Origin: an uncultured Muribaculum sp.
GTDB taxonomy: Bacteria > Bacteroidota > Bacteroidia > Bacteroidales > Muribaculaceae
NCBI RefSeq assembly: GCF_910583865.1
Contig: NZ_CAJTYX010000010.1
Location: 1 to 64,000, forward strand
Length of the DNA stretch: 64,000 nt
Reading direction: 5' to 3'
Positions 1 to 7,217 of this stretch are shown piece by piece. The position numbers and the translations under genes were made by a program. Under the pieces are notes generated by a model that was not told the origin of the DNA, did no database searches, and was given only the letters and a program-made list of their open reading frames with translations. Positions within the stretch are counted from its first letter, which is position 1, and the number at the start of each line of letters is the position of its first letter.

Positions 1-61
1 TCAACGGATAGAATAGAGGTTTCCTAAACCTTAGATAGGGGTTCGATTCCCCTCCGGGCTA
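1..61 (+). tRNA. tRNA-Arg (anticodon CCT), 5' end outside the window
   Basis: The first 61 bases hold the D-arm remnant, an anticodon stem around a TTCCTAA loop (anticodon CCT, reading AGG), a variable loop, a T-arm with the GTTCGATTC core and the 3' acceptor strand ending in discriminator A. The 5' acceptor strand lies upstream of base 1. The CCA end is not fully encoded; the sequence continues CAATT. Confidence 0.9.
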
Positions 62-74
62 CAATTATTCCTTT

Positions 75-404
75 ATGGACATTACCGCTTTCCTTCAGGA
101 ACATCATCTGCTTGGAGTGACCATCGGCGCAGCTACTTTTCTGATAATAGGGCTGTTTCATCCGCTGGTCATAAAGGGGCATTATTATTTCGGCACTGTG
201 TGCCGATGGTGGTTTCTTGTGGCGGGGATAATATGCCTGCTGCTCGCCGTGATGGTGGGTGATGTGCTTTGGTCGAGTCTGCTCGGCGTTGTGGCGTTTT
301 CGTCGCTTTGGAGCATAAAGGAAGTGCTTGAGCAGGAAGAGCGAGTGAAAAAAGGCTGGTTTCCTGCCAACCCGCGTCGGAAAAATTGCGGTGATTCCGA
401 ATAA
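75..404 (+). CDS. DUF4491 family small inner-membrane protein
   Basis: A 109-residue, strongly hydrophobic protein with about four predicted membrane segments (roughly residues 10-33, 42-60, 62-70 and 70-80) followed by a short charged tail. The pattern of an N-terminal GLFHPLVIKG-like motif and a C-terminal SIKEVLEQEERVKKGWFP motif is what I know from the Bacteroidota family DUF4491. No function is established for the family. It starts 13 bases after the tRNA and has no other plus-strand partner; the next gene is convergent. The start is the first ATG of the frame and fits the family length of about 95-110 residues. Confidence 0.8.
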   Translation: MDITAFLQEHHLLGVTIGAATFLIIGLFHPLVIKGHYYFGTVCRWWFLVAGIICLLLAVMVGDVLWSSLLGVVAFSSLWSIKEVLEQEERVKKGWFPANPRRKNCGDSE

Positions 405-520
405 TCAACTGTTTGATGTATTGTATTCAAGTTAACCGGGGGCGAATGCTTCGGGAAGCATCCATACGAGTTTGGGTGGATGGAGTTCCGGCAGGCTCTA
501 AGGGCTAAGAGAGATGCCGG

Positions 521-940
521 TCAGTCGGGGTCTATGCCTCGTGAACGGAGGTATTCGTCGTAGGAACGGATATAGTCGGACTCGTCAAACGGATGCGAGG
601 CAAGTACCATGCAGACTGCTCCGGAGCTGAAATCATCGAGTGTGCGCCATATGCCGGTAGGAACCAGCACTCCTTCGTAGGGATGATTGAGAAGGAATGA
701 CCGACGGTTTATGCCGTCATCAAGAGTTAATGTGAACGAACCGTTGATTGCTACGATCATTTCAAGGCATTCCTTGTGGGCGTGTCCGCCACGGCATTCG
801 CCGCCGGGAACGTCGTAGACCCAGTAGGCGCGGTGTATGTCGAAAGGCACGTCGGTACCGGCTTGCGCCACGGTGAGGTTACCGCGTCGGTCGGTAATCT
901 TGCAGAAGGGTGTGATTCTGATATCTTCGATGGTAGCCAT
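521..940 (-). CDS. Sugar 3,4-ketoisomerase (FdtA/QdtA-like, WxcM-type cupin)
   Basis: A 139-residue single-domain cupin that would convert dTDP-4-keto-6-deoxyglucose to the 3-keto isomer, the step before 3-amination to dTDP-Fuc3N or Qui3N. The family features visible are ITDRRGNLTVAQ near residue 16, the cupin segment RGGHAHKECLEM with conserved histidines near residues 53-57, and a beta-rich core. It sits 13 bases downstream of a DegT-type aminotransferase that would use its product, and RmlA follows further upstream on the same strand, so the three form a nucleotide-sugar cassette. The exact epimer specificity (galacto or gluco product) cannot be read from sequence alone. Length matches the family. 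Confidence 0.85.
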   Translation of the reverse strand: MATIEDIRITPFCKITDRRGNLTVAQAGTDVPFDIHRAYWVYDVPGGECRGGHAHKECLEMIVAINGSFTLTLDDGINRRSFLLNHPYEGVLVPTGIWRTLDDFSSGAVCMVLASHPFDESDYIRSYDEYLRSRGIDPD

Positions 941-953
941 TGGGTTGTAGCCG

Positions 954-2072
954 TTAGATTGTGAATTTATTGATTATCGCGGCGATGTCGCGGGCATCGG
1001 CGGTGGTAGTGCATGCCGGGGATATCGGCAGACTCAGTACGCGGGAGGCAAGCTGCGTTGCCACAGGCAGGTAGTATCCTGCGAGGCTGCTGTAGCATTT
1101 CTGCATGTGTGGGGGACACGGGTAGTGGACGAGTGTCTCCACGCCGTTGTCGAGCAGATGGCGACGCAACGCGTCGCGATGCTCGGTGGTCACGACATAC
1201 TGGTGGTAGACGTGGCGGTCAGGCCCGGGGTCGGGCGTTGACACGAGCGGGTTGGTTATCTCCCGGTTGTAGATGGCGGCTATGGCACGGCGTCCGTCGT
1301 TCTCACGGTCGGTGTGTGGAAGCTTCACCCTTATCATAGCCGCCTGTATGGGATCGAGGCGTGAGTTGGCACCGAGGTGGTCGAAGTAGTAGGCCTTGTC
1401 GCCGCTGCCGTAGTTGCGCAGGGAGCGGAGCATGTCGGCAAGAGCGTCGTCGTCGGTGGTGACGGCTCCGGCATCGCCGAGCGCCCCGATATTTTTTGTA
1501 GGGTAGAAGCTGAAGCATCCGGCATGGCCGAGCGCCCCGCATCTGCGTCTGTCGGCCATGGCTGCGCCGATGGCCTGGGCGGCATCCTCGATGACGAGCA
1601 GGCCGTGGGTCGATGCGAATTCCTCAAGACGCGTGTCGAAGGCCGGTCGTCCGTAGAGGTGCACTGTCATGATGGCGCGCGTGCGTCCGGTCAACGCCGC
1701 GTCGAGCAACTCCGTGTCGAGATTGTGGGTGGTGGCATCGGCATCTACCGGTACGGGCGTGAGTCCGGCGAGACTGATGGCAAGTACCGACGCGAAGTAG
1801 GTGTTGGCCGGTACGAGCACCTCGTCGCCCGGGGCAAGCCGTCCGAGCCGGATCCATGCTGAAAGCGTCAGGCTCAGGGCATCAAGTCCACTTGCCACAC
1901 CGACGGCATGGCGCGTGCCTACCATGGCGGCAAGTTCGCGCTCAAGCGCCTCGACCTCCGGGCCTCCGATGTAGCGGCCGCTGTCGACCACACGGGAGCA
2001 TGCCTGCTTAAGTTCTTCGGCATAGGGCGCGTTGACCTTTCCAAGGTCAAGAAATGGATAATGCTTTGGCAT
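954..2072 (-). CDS. DegT/DnrJ/EryC1/StrS family PLP-dependent sugar aminotransferase (FdtB/QdtB-like)
   Basis: A 372-residue fold-type I aminotransferase predicted to transfer an amino group to C3 of a dTDP-3-keto-6-deoxy sugar for cell-surface glycans. Visible motifs are GGPEVEALERE near residue 37, the IEDAAQAIGA segment (D163 and Q166 contact the cofactor ring) and SFYPTKNIGALGDAG with the Schiff-base lysine K193. It lies between the ketoisomerase gene (13 bp gap) and rmlA (24 bp gap), all on the minus strand, which argues for one transcript and for a 3-amino rather than a 4-amino product. Assignment to the superfamily is firm; the precise substrate is inferred from the neighbours. Confidence 0.85.
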   Translation of the reverse strand: MPKHYPFLDLGKVNAPYAEELKQACSRVVDSGRYIGGPEVEALERELAAMVGTRHAVGVASGLDALSLTLSAWIRLGRLAPGDEVLVPANTYFASVLAISLAGLTPVPVDADATTHNLDTELLDAALTGRTRAIMTVHLYGRPAFDTRLEEFASTHGLLVIEDAAQAIGAAMADRRRCGALGHAGCFSFYPTKNIGALGDAGAVTTDDDALADMLRSLRNYGSGDKAYYFDHLGANSRLDPIQAAMIRVKLPHTDRENDGRRAIAAIYNREITNPLVSTPDPGPDRHVYHQYVVTTEHRDALRRHLLDNGVETLVHYPCPPHMQKCYSSLAGYYLPVATQLASRVLSLPISPACTTTADARDIAAIINKFTI

Positions 2073-2096
2073 AGACGGTGATGATGGAAAAGGATG

Positions 2097-2987
2097 CTAT
2101 CGGGAGGCAGGTCCGTCGTTGGCGAGTTGCACGAGGTAGGCCCCGTAGGCGTTTCCTGAAAGAGGCGCGGCAATCTCCAGCAGCTGTTCGGCATTGATGA
2201 ATCCGCGACGGAAAGCGATCTCTTCGAGTGCGGCTATCTGGAATCCCTGGCGCTTCTCGATGGCTGCCACGAAGTTGGACGCTTCGAGCAGGGAGTCTAC
2301 CGTGCCTGTGTCCAGCCAAGCGAATCCGCGTCCGAACTTCTTTACGCTCAGGCGGCTTTGGCTGAGATAATTGATGTTGACAGATGTTATTTCCAGTTCG
2401 CCGCGTGCCGAAGGCTTTACTTCGGAGGCTACCTTCACCACATCGTTGGGATAGAAGTACAGGCCGACAACGGCGTAGTCCGAGGCCGGAAATTCGGGCT
2501 TCTCCTGGATGTCGACGGCCTTCCCGTCGGCGTTGAAGCTCACAACTCCGTAGCGCTCGGGGTCCTGCACCTGGTAGGCGAACACCACCGCGTCGCGCTG
2601 CTCACGGACGATACGCGCTGCATCGTTGAGCATTCCGGTGAATCCCTGCCCGTAGAATATGTTGTCGCCGAGCACGAGCACCACATCGTCATCGCCGATG
2701 AAGTCCTTGCCGATGATGAAAGCCTGTGCGAGACCCTCCGGGCGCGGCTGTTCGGCATATTCGAACTTCACTCCCAGTCGGCTTCCGTCGCCAAGCAGGC
2801 GCTTGAACGCGGGGAGGTCGTCGGGTGTGGATATTATGAGTATGTCGCGTATTCCTGCCAGCATCAGCACCGACACGGGGTAATACACCATAGGCTTGTC
2901 GTAGATCGGCAGCAACTGTTTCGATACGCCCTGGGTGACAGGGTAGAGGCGTGTGCCGGCACCTCCGGCGAGAACTATACCTTTCAT
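2097..2987 (-). CDS. rmlA: Glucose-1-phosphate thymidylyltransferase RmlA
   Basis: Makes dTDP-glucose from glucose-1-phosphate and dTTP, the first step of dTDP-sugar synthesis. The nucleotide-binding signature GGAGTRLYPVTQGVSKQLLP begins at residue 8, followed by YDKPMVYYP, the VLGDNIFYG segment and the sugar-binding EKPEFPASDYAVVGLYFY motif. The chosen start, MKGIVLAGG at 2987, gives 296 residues, the usual length; the frame runs 23 codons further upstream but that extension has no family similarity. It heads the three-gene dTDP-sugar cassette, 65 bp downstream of a TPR gene. No rmlB (4,6-dehydratase) is present, so that step must be encoded elsewhere. Confidence 0.93.
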   Translation of the reverse strand: MKGIVLAGGAGTRLYPVTQGVSKQLLPIYDKPMVYYPVSVLMLAGIRDILIISTPDDLPAFKRLLGDGSRLGVKFEYAEQPRPEGLAQAFIIGKDFIGDDDVVLVLGDNIFYGQGFTGMLNDAARIVREQRDAVVFAYQVQDPERYGVVSFNADGKAVDIQEKPEFPASDYAVVGLYFYPNDVVKVASEVKPSARGELEITSVNINYLSQSRLSVKKFGRGFAWLDTGTVDSLLEASNFVAAIEKRQGFQIAALEEIAFRRGFINAEQLLEIAAPLSGNAYGAYLVQLANDGPASR

Positions 2988-3052
2988 ATATGGTTGTGTT
3001 TTGTCTATATAACGTGGGGGAGGGTAGGTATGGTGTGGAATTTTAGTAAAAT

Positions 3053-3817
3053 TCACTTTTTGTCACTTACTCCGGTGAGCGCGGCAATCTGACGGTCGAC
3101 ATATGGTGTGGCTTTTATGTCCCGGGCGCGCTGTAGATAGTGTAGCGCGTCGGCGGCTACTCCTTTGTCCTTATAATAGTTGCCGAGATAGAGCAGGGCG
3201 GTGTAGTTGTCGGGATGGCGGTCGAGCAGGGCTTTGTAAGCGGCGACGGCTTCGTCGTAATCGCCCGTAAGGAGAAAGCCCTGAGCCAGGGCGAGCATGA
3301 AGTCGGCGTTGTCCGGTGCACCCGAAAGCATTATACGGCTGTATCTGATGATTCCAGGGCCGTTGCGGCGAAAGAGATAGTAGCCCAGAAGCTGTTTGTC
3401 GATGCTGCGCCCGAGCCATGGCTGACGCTCTTTCAGCAGGAGCAGGAAATGCTCGTAGCGTGATGTCTGCCCGAGCGAGAAGCTCACTCGGCGCACGCTT
3501 TGAAGGAGCGAGTCGAGCGGCACGAGGTTGGCCTGTGCTTTTTCGGCGAGCGCAATCTCGTAGTCCGGAAGATGGCGCATTCCCGCCGTAACGATGGCAT
3601 GGGCATATGTGTCGCACACCTTCGGGCGCTCCTCAAGCATGAGCTCGTACATGGCGGCGGCGTTTGCCCATTCGCCGTACTTGAAAAAACGTTGCGCCTT
3701 CACGGCCACCGACGCATAGTCGGGACGTCGTGATGTGCTGTCGAGTGCGTATGAATTCGCGCCGTCAAGCAGGCATAGCGACAGGCATAACCATATTTTT
3801 GCATGCAATAGTTTCAT
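3053..3817 (-). CDS. Exported tetratricopeptide-repeat protein
   Basis: A 254-residue protein with an N-terminal signal peptide (MKLLHAKIWLCLSLCLLDGANSYA) and helical repeats typical of TPRs: WANAAAMYELMLEERP in the N-terminal half, and DNADFMLALAQGFLLTGDYDEAVAAYKALLDRHPDN and ALLYLGNYYKDKGVAADALHYL motifs near the C-terminus (each only partly quoted). It probably acts as a periplasmic or outer-membrane scaffold; the partner is unknown. The open frame extends upstream to 4234 but that part overlaps pyrH on the other strand and lacks a protein-like pattern, so the signal-peptide ATG is preferred. Its start overlaps the divergent pyrH promoter. Confidence 0.75.
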   Translation of the reverse strand: MKLLHAKIWLCLSLCLLDGANSYALDSTSRRPDYASVAVKAQRFFKYGEWANAAAMYELMLEERPKVCDTYAHAIVTAGMRHLPDYEIALAEKAQANLVPLDSLLQSVRRVSFSLGQTSRYEHFLLLLKERQPWLGRSIDKQLLGYYLFRRNGPGIIRYSRIMLSGAPDNADFMLALAQGFLLTGDYDEAVAAYKALLDRHPDNYTALLYLGNYYKDKGVAADALHYLQRARDIKATPYVDRQIAALTGVSDKK

Positions 3818-3842
3818 TCCGGGAATGCTTTTTGTATATTTG
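3812..3842 (+). promoter_or_regulatory. Bacteroidota-type promoter of pyrH
   Basis: A -7 box TATATTTG (3835-3842) is preceded after 19 bases by TTTC (3812-3815), close to the -33 TTTG consensus of Bacteroidota sigma-ABfr promoters. Transcription would start near 3849, about 50 bases before pyrH. The -33 box overlaps the first codons of the divergent TPR gene. Confidence 0.65.
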
Positions 3843-3898
3843 CAGAATTGAATCCTGTTTGAATCAGTTCTGAAACTCAAAATTACACAAATATCGCA

Positions 3899-4609
3899 AT
3901 GAGAACAAAATATAACCGCATACTTTTGAAGCTTAGCGGTGAATCGCTCGCCGGCGGCAAAGGGCACGGCATAGACACCGAACGATTGAACGCATATGCC
4001 GTGCAGATACGCGACGTGGTGGCATCCGGCGTGCAGGTGGCCATAGTGATAGGCGGAGGCAACATATTCCGCGGGCTGCAGGGAGCGTCCAAAGGCTTCG
4101 ACCGCGTGAAGGGTGACCAGATGGGTATGCTTGCCACCGTAATCAACTCGTTGGCTCTCAGTTCGGCACTTGAAGCCGTAGGGCAGCCGGCGAAGGTCTA
4201 CACAGCCATCAACATGTTTCCCATCGGTGAGCACTACAGCAAGTGGCGCGCCATCGAGTCGATGAACCGTGGCGAGGTAGCCATAATCTCCGGCGGCACC
4301 GGCAATCCGTTCTTCACCACCGACACCGGCTCGGCCCTGCGCGGTATCGAGGTGGAGGCCGACGTGATGCTGAAGGGCACGCGTGTCGACGGCATCTACA
4401 CCGCTGACCCCGAGAAGGATCCCACTGCCACAAAGTTCTCGGAAATCACCTACGATGAGGTCTACACCCGAGGACTAAAGGTGATGGACCTGACGGCCAC
4501 AGCCCTGTGCAAGGAGAACGGCCTTCCGATAATCGTGTTCGACATGGATACCCCCGGCAATCTCGGCAAAGTGCTTGCCGGTGAGCCTATCGGTACGCTC
4601 GTCTATTGA
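3899..4609 (+). CDS. pyrH: UMP kinase
   Basis: Phosphorylates UMP to UDP with ATP, an essential pyrimidine step in the cytoplasm. The 236-residue protein has the amino-acid-kinase fold signatures LLKLSGESLAG near residue 10, VIGGGNIFRG near residue 50, the GDQMGMLATVINSLAL segment and the FFTTDTGSALRGIE phosphate-binding region; length fits bacterial PyrH. It is followed 25 bases later by frr, a very common bacterial gene pair. The ATG at 3899 is the only sensible start and lies downstream of a good promoter. Confidence 0.97.
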   Translation: MRTKYNRILLKLSGESLAGGKGHGIDTERLNAYAVQIRDVVASGVQVAIVIGGGNIFRGLQGASKGFDRVKGDQMGMLATVINSLALSSALEAVGQPAKVYTAINMFPIGEHYSKWRAIESMNRGEVAIISGGTGNPFFTTDTGSALRGIEVEADVMLKGTRVDGIYTADPEKDPTATKFSEITYDEVYTRGLKVMDLTATALCKENGLPIIVFDMDTPGNLGKVLAGEPIGTLVY

Positions 4610-4634
4610 AAAACAATTTAAATTCTATAATACG

Positions 4635-5192
4635 ATGGAAGTAAAAGACTATCTCGACCCCGCTGAGGAAAAGATGGAGATGGCCGTGGCCTATCTCGAC
4701 GAGTCGCTGGCCCATATCCGCGCCGGCAAGGCTAATCCGAAGATTCTCGACGGCATACGTGTGGAGTATTACGGCAGCAACGTGCCTATCTCCAACGTTG
4801 CCAACATATCCGTGCCCGATGCGCGCACCATAGTGATAACTCCTTGGGAAAAAGCCATGTTCAAGGAGATAGAGCGTGCGATCATCAACTCCGAGGTGGG
4901 TATCACCCCTGAGAACAACGGTGAGGTGATACGCCTCTCGATCCCCCCGCTCACCGAGGAGCGACGCAAGAATCTTGTGAAGCAGTCGAAGGCCGAGGCC
5001 GAGAATGCCAAGGTGTCGGTGCGCAACGCTCGCCGCGATGCCATAGACGGGCTTAAGAAGGCCGTGAAGCAGGGTATGCCTGAGGATGTGGAGAAGGATG
5101 CCGAGGCACAGGCGCAGAAGCTCCACGACAAGTATCTCAAGCAGATTGACGAGCTTTTCGCAGCCAAGGAGAAGGAGATTCTGACCGTCTGA
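4635..5192 (+). CDS. frr: Ribosome recycling factor
   Basis: Splits post-termination ribosomes together with EF-G. The 185-residue protein matches the family length and shows SLAHIRAGKANPKILDGIRVEYYG near the N-terminus, PWEKAMFKEIERAI, and the conserved PPLTEERRKNLVKQSKAEAE hinge segment. The frame can be read 20 codons further upstream into pyrH, but the ATG at 4635 gives the standard N-terminus MEVKDYLD and standard length. It is second in the pyrH-frr operon and is followed by a 9-bp repeat array interrupted by an insertion sequence. Confidence 0.97.
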   Translation: MEVKDYLDPAEEKMEMAVAYLDESLAHIRAGKANPKILDGIRVEYYGSNVPISNVANISVPDARTIVITPWEKAMFKEIERAIINSEVGITPENNGEVIRLSIPPLTEERRKNLVKQSKAEAENAKVSVRNARRDAIDGLKKAVKQGMPEDVEKDAEAQAQKLHDKYLKQIDELFAAKEKEILTV

Positions 5193-5199
5193 GGCAAGA

Positions 5200-5235
5200 G
5201 TCAGACAAGTCTGACAGCTCTGACGAGTCTGACAC
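5200..5235. repeat. Degenerate 9-bp tandem repeats, left half
   Basis: Four consecutive 9-mers in one phase: GTCAGACAA, GTCTGACAG, CTCTGACGA, GTCTGACAC. They start 7 bases after the frr stop codon and end exactly where the insertion sequence begins. The right half of the same array lies at 6673-6717. Confidence 0.8.
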
Positions 5236-5263
5236 ACACGTGTCCCACGAAAAAATTAACAAA
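5236..5263. repeat. Left terminal inverted repeat of the IS
   Basis: Begins ACACGTGTCCCACGAAAAAA and pairs with 6643-6670, with mismatches only at positions 13 and 20 of 28. Confidence 0.85.
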
Positions 5264-5374
5264 TGGATATAACTGCAAGATAACCACTGTCTCCGAGTGC
5301 ATTTTCCGGTGCGGAGGATTTGAAAGCGCATAAAATTCATTAAGTTGTGGCAACTAACAATTTGCTACAATTCT

Positions 5375-6571
5375 ATGCAAACGCCTTACATTCTGACCCA
5401 GTTGATGCACTATGTGGACCGGGGTTATTTCGAACGCCAAGTGTCGCGGTATGGCGGCAACCGGTATGTCAAGACTTTCAGTTGCTGGAACATGCTGAGC
5501 TGCCTGGTATGGGCGCAGCTTAGCGGAGCTCGCAGTCTGCGAGACATTGTCATGTGCCAGAATTGCCACCGGGACAAGTCCTACCGTATGGGAGTGGGGA
5601 GAAATGTCTCAAGGAACAATCTTTCCAATGCCTTGGCAAAGCGAGATGTGGCCATGTTCAGGGAACTGGCATCCCGCATGATGGAACGGACCGGCGGGAC
5701 ATGCATAAGGAATGATCCCCTGAAAGAGATCGCAGAGGCCTTTTCCATCGGTGGATTCTTTGCGGCCGACAGTACCACTGTCAGGCTGCATCCGGGACGG
5801 TTCGGATGGACCACGGTCAAACAAGGCTGGGGAGGCATAAAGGCGCACGTGCTGTTTGACCTGTTGCGTTACGTGCCTACGTTCTGTTTGGTCACCGGGC
5901 ATGAGGAGGGCGATCAGACCTTTATGGAGGACTACCCCTATAGTCAGGGTTGCATGTACCTGTTTGACCGCGTCTATAACAAGCCTTCGGCTCTATACCA
6001 CATACACCGGAGCGGGGCTCGTTTCATCGTAAGAGGCAAGACCGACCCATCCATTGAGGTCGTACACCCATACAGCAATGGCGGGGAGGACAGAAACGTG
6101 CTTGCCGACAGGAAAATCCGTTTCATAGGCCCAAAATCGCGGAAAGGCTACCCGGTACCTTTGAGGCAGGTGCTATACCATAGTGAGAGTCTGGACGCTA
6201 ATGTCTCTTTTCTCACGAACGATGAAACGCTGCCTGCGGACATTGTCGCAGATATATACCACTTCAGATGGGACATTGAAGTGTTTTTCAAATGGCTTAA
6301 ACAGCACTTGAACATACAGGCTTTTTACGGGCAGTCCGCCAATGCCGTCTCGATACAGGTCTATGTGGCTATAATAACCCTGTGTATTGTCGCGCTCGTG
6401 GCAAGTGACCATAATGTGACCTCGCTGAGCCATTACGAGCTGTCAAGGGTCCTTGCATGTGCTATAACACACAGGTACTGGTTGCCGGATCTGATAAGAC
6501 TTGCATCGGAACGCAGTTCCAATGACGGCCCAAATACAAGCAATACACAATACCCATCCCTCTTTGATTAA
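5375..6571 (+). CDS. IS4-family DDE transposase with DUF4372 N-terminus
   Basis: A 398-residue transposase that would cut and join the element ends. The N-terminal 75 residues (YVDRGYFERQVSRYGGNRYV, then WNMLSCLVWAQLSGARSLRD) match the DUF4372 domain typical of Bacteroidota IS4 elements. The RNase H-like core supplies the catalytic triad: D132 in FFAADSTTVRL, D198 in YLFDRVYN and E302 in the Y(2)R(3)E(6)K signature (Y295, R298, E302, K309). All catalytic residues and the frame are intact, so the element may be active. A TTG start at 5345 is possible, but the ATG at 5375 gives the normal family N-terminus. Confidence 0.92.
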   Translation: MQTPYILTQLMHYVDRGYFERQVSRYGGNRYVKTFSCWNMLSCLVWAQLSGARSLRDIVMCQNCHRDKSYRMGVGRNVSRNNLSNALAKRDVAMFRELASRMMERTGGTCIRNDPLKEIAEAFSIGGFFAADSTTVRLHPGRFGWTTVKQGWGGIKAHVLFDLLRYVPTFCLVTGHEEGDQTFMEDYPYSQGCMYLFDRVYNKPSALYHIHRSGARFIVRGKTDPSIEVVHPYSNGGEDRNVLADRKIRFIGPKSRKGYPVPLRQVLYHSESLDANVSFLTNDETLPADIVADIYHFRWDIEVFFKWLKQHLNIQAFYGQSANAVSIQVYVAIITLCIVALVASDHNVTSLSHYELSRVLACAITHRYWLPDLIRLASERSSNDGPNTSNTQYPSLFD

Positions 6572-6642
6572 TTACAATGACTTGATGCCTGATCAATATA
6601 GCAAATTGCTATTGGATGCTGCCGGTTTGCATACAAATCTAA

Positions 6643-6670
6643 TTTGTTAAATTTTTCTTGGGACACGTGT
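6643..6670. repeat. Right terminal inverted repeat of the IS
   Basis: Ends TTGGGACACGTGT and pairs with 5236-5263 at 26 of 28 positions. Confidence 0.85.
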
Positions 6671-6672
6671 AA

Positions 6673-6717
6673 GTCGGACATGTCAGATCCGTCGGACCCG
6701 TCGGACCCGTCAGACGA
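6673..6717. repeat. Degenerate 9-bp tandem repeats, right half
   Basis: Five 9-mers in phase: GTCGGACAT, GTCAGATCC, GTCGGACCC, GTCGGACCC, GTCAGACGA. Same GTCNGACNN pattern as 5200-5235; the insertion sequence lies between the two halves. Confidence 0.8.
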
Positions 6718-6734
6718 TATAATACTATAGCAAT

Positions 6735-6781
6735 GAGAGCGCTAACCGCTCTAGAGAAAATCTCGGGCGGTTAGCGCTCTC
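6735..6781. terminator. Hairpin between convergent frr/IS and folB
   Basis: A perfect 15-bp inverted repeat (GAGAGCGCTAACCGC at 6735-6749 with its complement at 6767-6781) around a 17-base loop. No clear T-tract follows on either strand, but the position between converging transcripts suggests a bidirectional terminator. Confidence 0.55.
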
Positions 6782-6823
6782 TGTATATGTAGGAGTCTCA
6801 CGGAGGTGCTGTATGTCAGTAGT

Positions 6824-7180
6824 CTACCAGCGCAGGGTCACCGCCACGGAATCGAGGTCCGCCGGGATGGGAGGAACGAGTTTTGCCACACGTACCATGC
6901 CCCCTTCGATGAGTGGAAACCTGTCGAGAAGGGCATTTTTGAGCCGTCCCGCGACGTTCTCGATAAGCAGCGACGGGGCCGCCATCACCTCTTTGGCGAT
7001 GGCCACCATCTCGGCATAGTTTATGGTGCGGTCGAGCCTGTCATGCTCCACCGCCTCGCGGGCCGGATAGCGCAGGTGCACGGTCAATTCGAACAGGTTG
7101 CCCACCGTGCGCTCCTGGGGGGCTACGCCGTGGCGGGCGTATATACGCAGTCCGTTTACTTCTATTGTTATCGATTCCAT
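6824..7180 (-). CDS. folB: Dihydroneopterin aldolase
   Basis: Converts 7,8-dihydroneopterin to 6-hydroxymethyl-dihydropterin in folate synthesis. The family features are IYARHGVAPQERTVGNLFELTVHL in the first 40 residues, INYAEM (substrate-binding tyrosine region) and LLIENVAGRLKNALLD with the conserved glutamate. The start at 7180 gives 118 residues, the usual size; an ATG five codons upstream at 7195 is almost as good. The longer frame to 7312 overlaps the upstream gene and adds non-conserved sequence. It ends a minus-strand series of closely spaced genes running from 12061. Confidence 0.9.
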   Translation of the reverse strand: MESITIEVNGLRIYARHGVAPQERTVGNLFELTVHLRYPAREAVEHDRLDRTINYAEMVAIAKEVMAAPSLLIENVAGRLKNALLDRFPLIEGGMVRVAKLVPPIPADLDSVAVTLRW

Positions 7181-7217
7181 AGCCGGAAATTTCATTACAT
7201 GCGGCGTGCGGGTAGTG

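Larger units (their letters stand above)
5236..6670 (+). mobile_element. IS4-family insertion sequence (DUF4372-type transposase)
   Basis: A 1435-bp element bounded by 28-bp inverted repeats that agree at 26 of 28 positions (5236-5263 and 6643-6670) and carrying one transposase gene. Both outer ends read ACACGTGT, itself a palindrome, so the exact boundary is uncertain by a few bases. No perfect target duplication is visible: the flanks are neighbouring units of the 9-bp array, which mimic an imperfect duplication. The element lies between frr and the convergent folB and appears intact. Confidence 0.85.

Noticed and set aside
3818..4234. N-terminal extension of the TPR gene
   Set aside because: Lies antisense to pyrH, crosses the pyrH promoter and precedes a clear signal peptide at 3817.
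5200..5235. CRISPR-like repeat array
   Set aside because: Units are 9 bp with no spacers, and no cas genes are present; the same holds for 23806-23940.
5225..6682. Target-site duplication of the IS
   Set aside because: AGTCTGACA on the left and AGTCGGACA on the right agree at 8 of 9 bases, but both are units of the surrounding 9-bp array and so are not evidence of a duplication.
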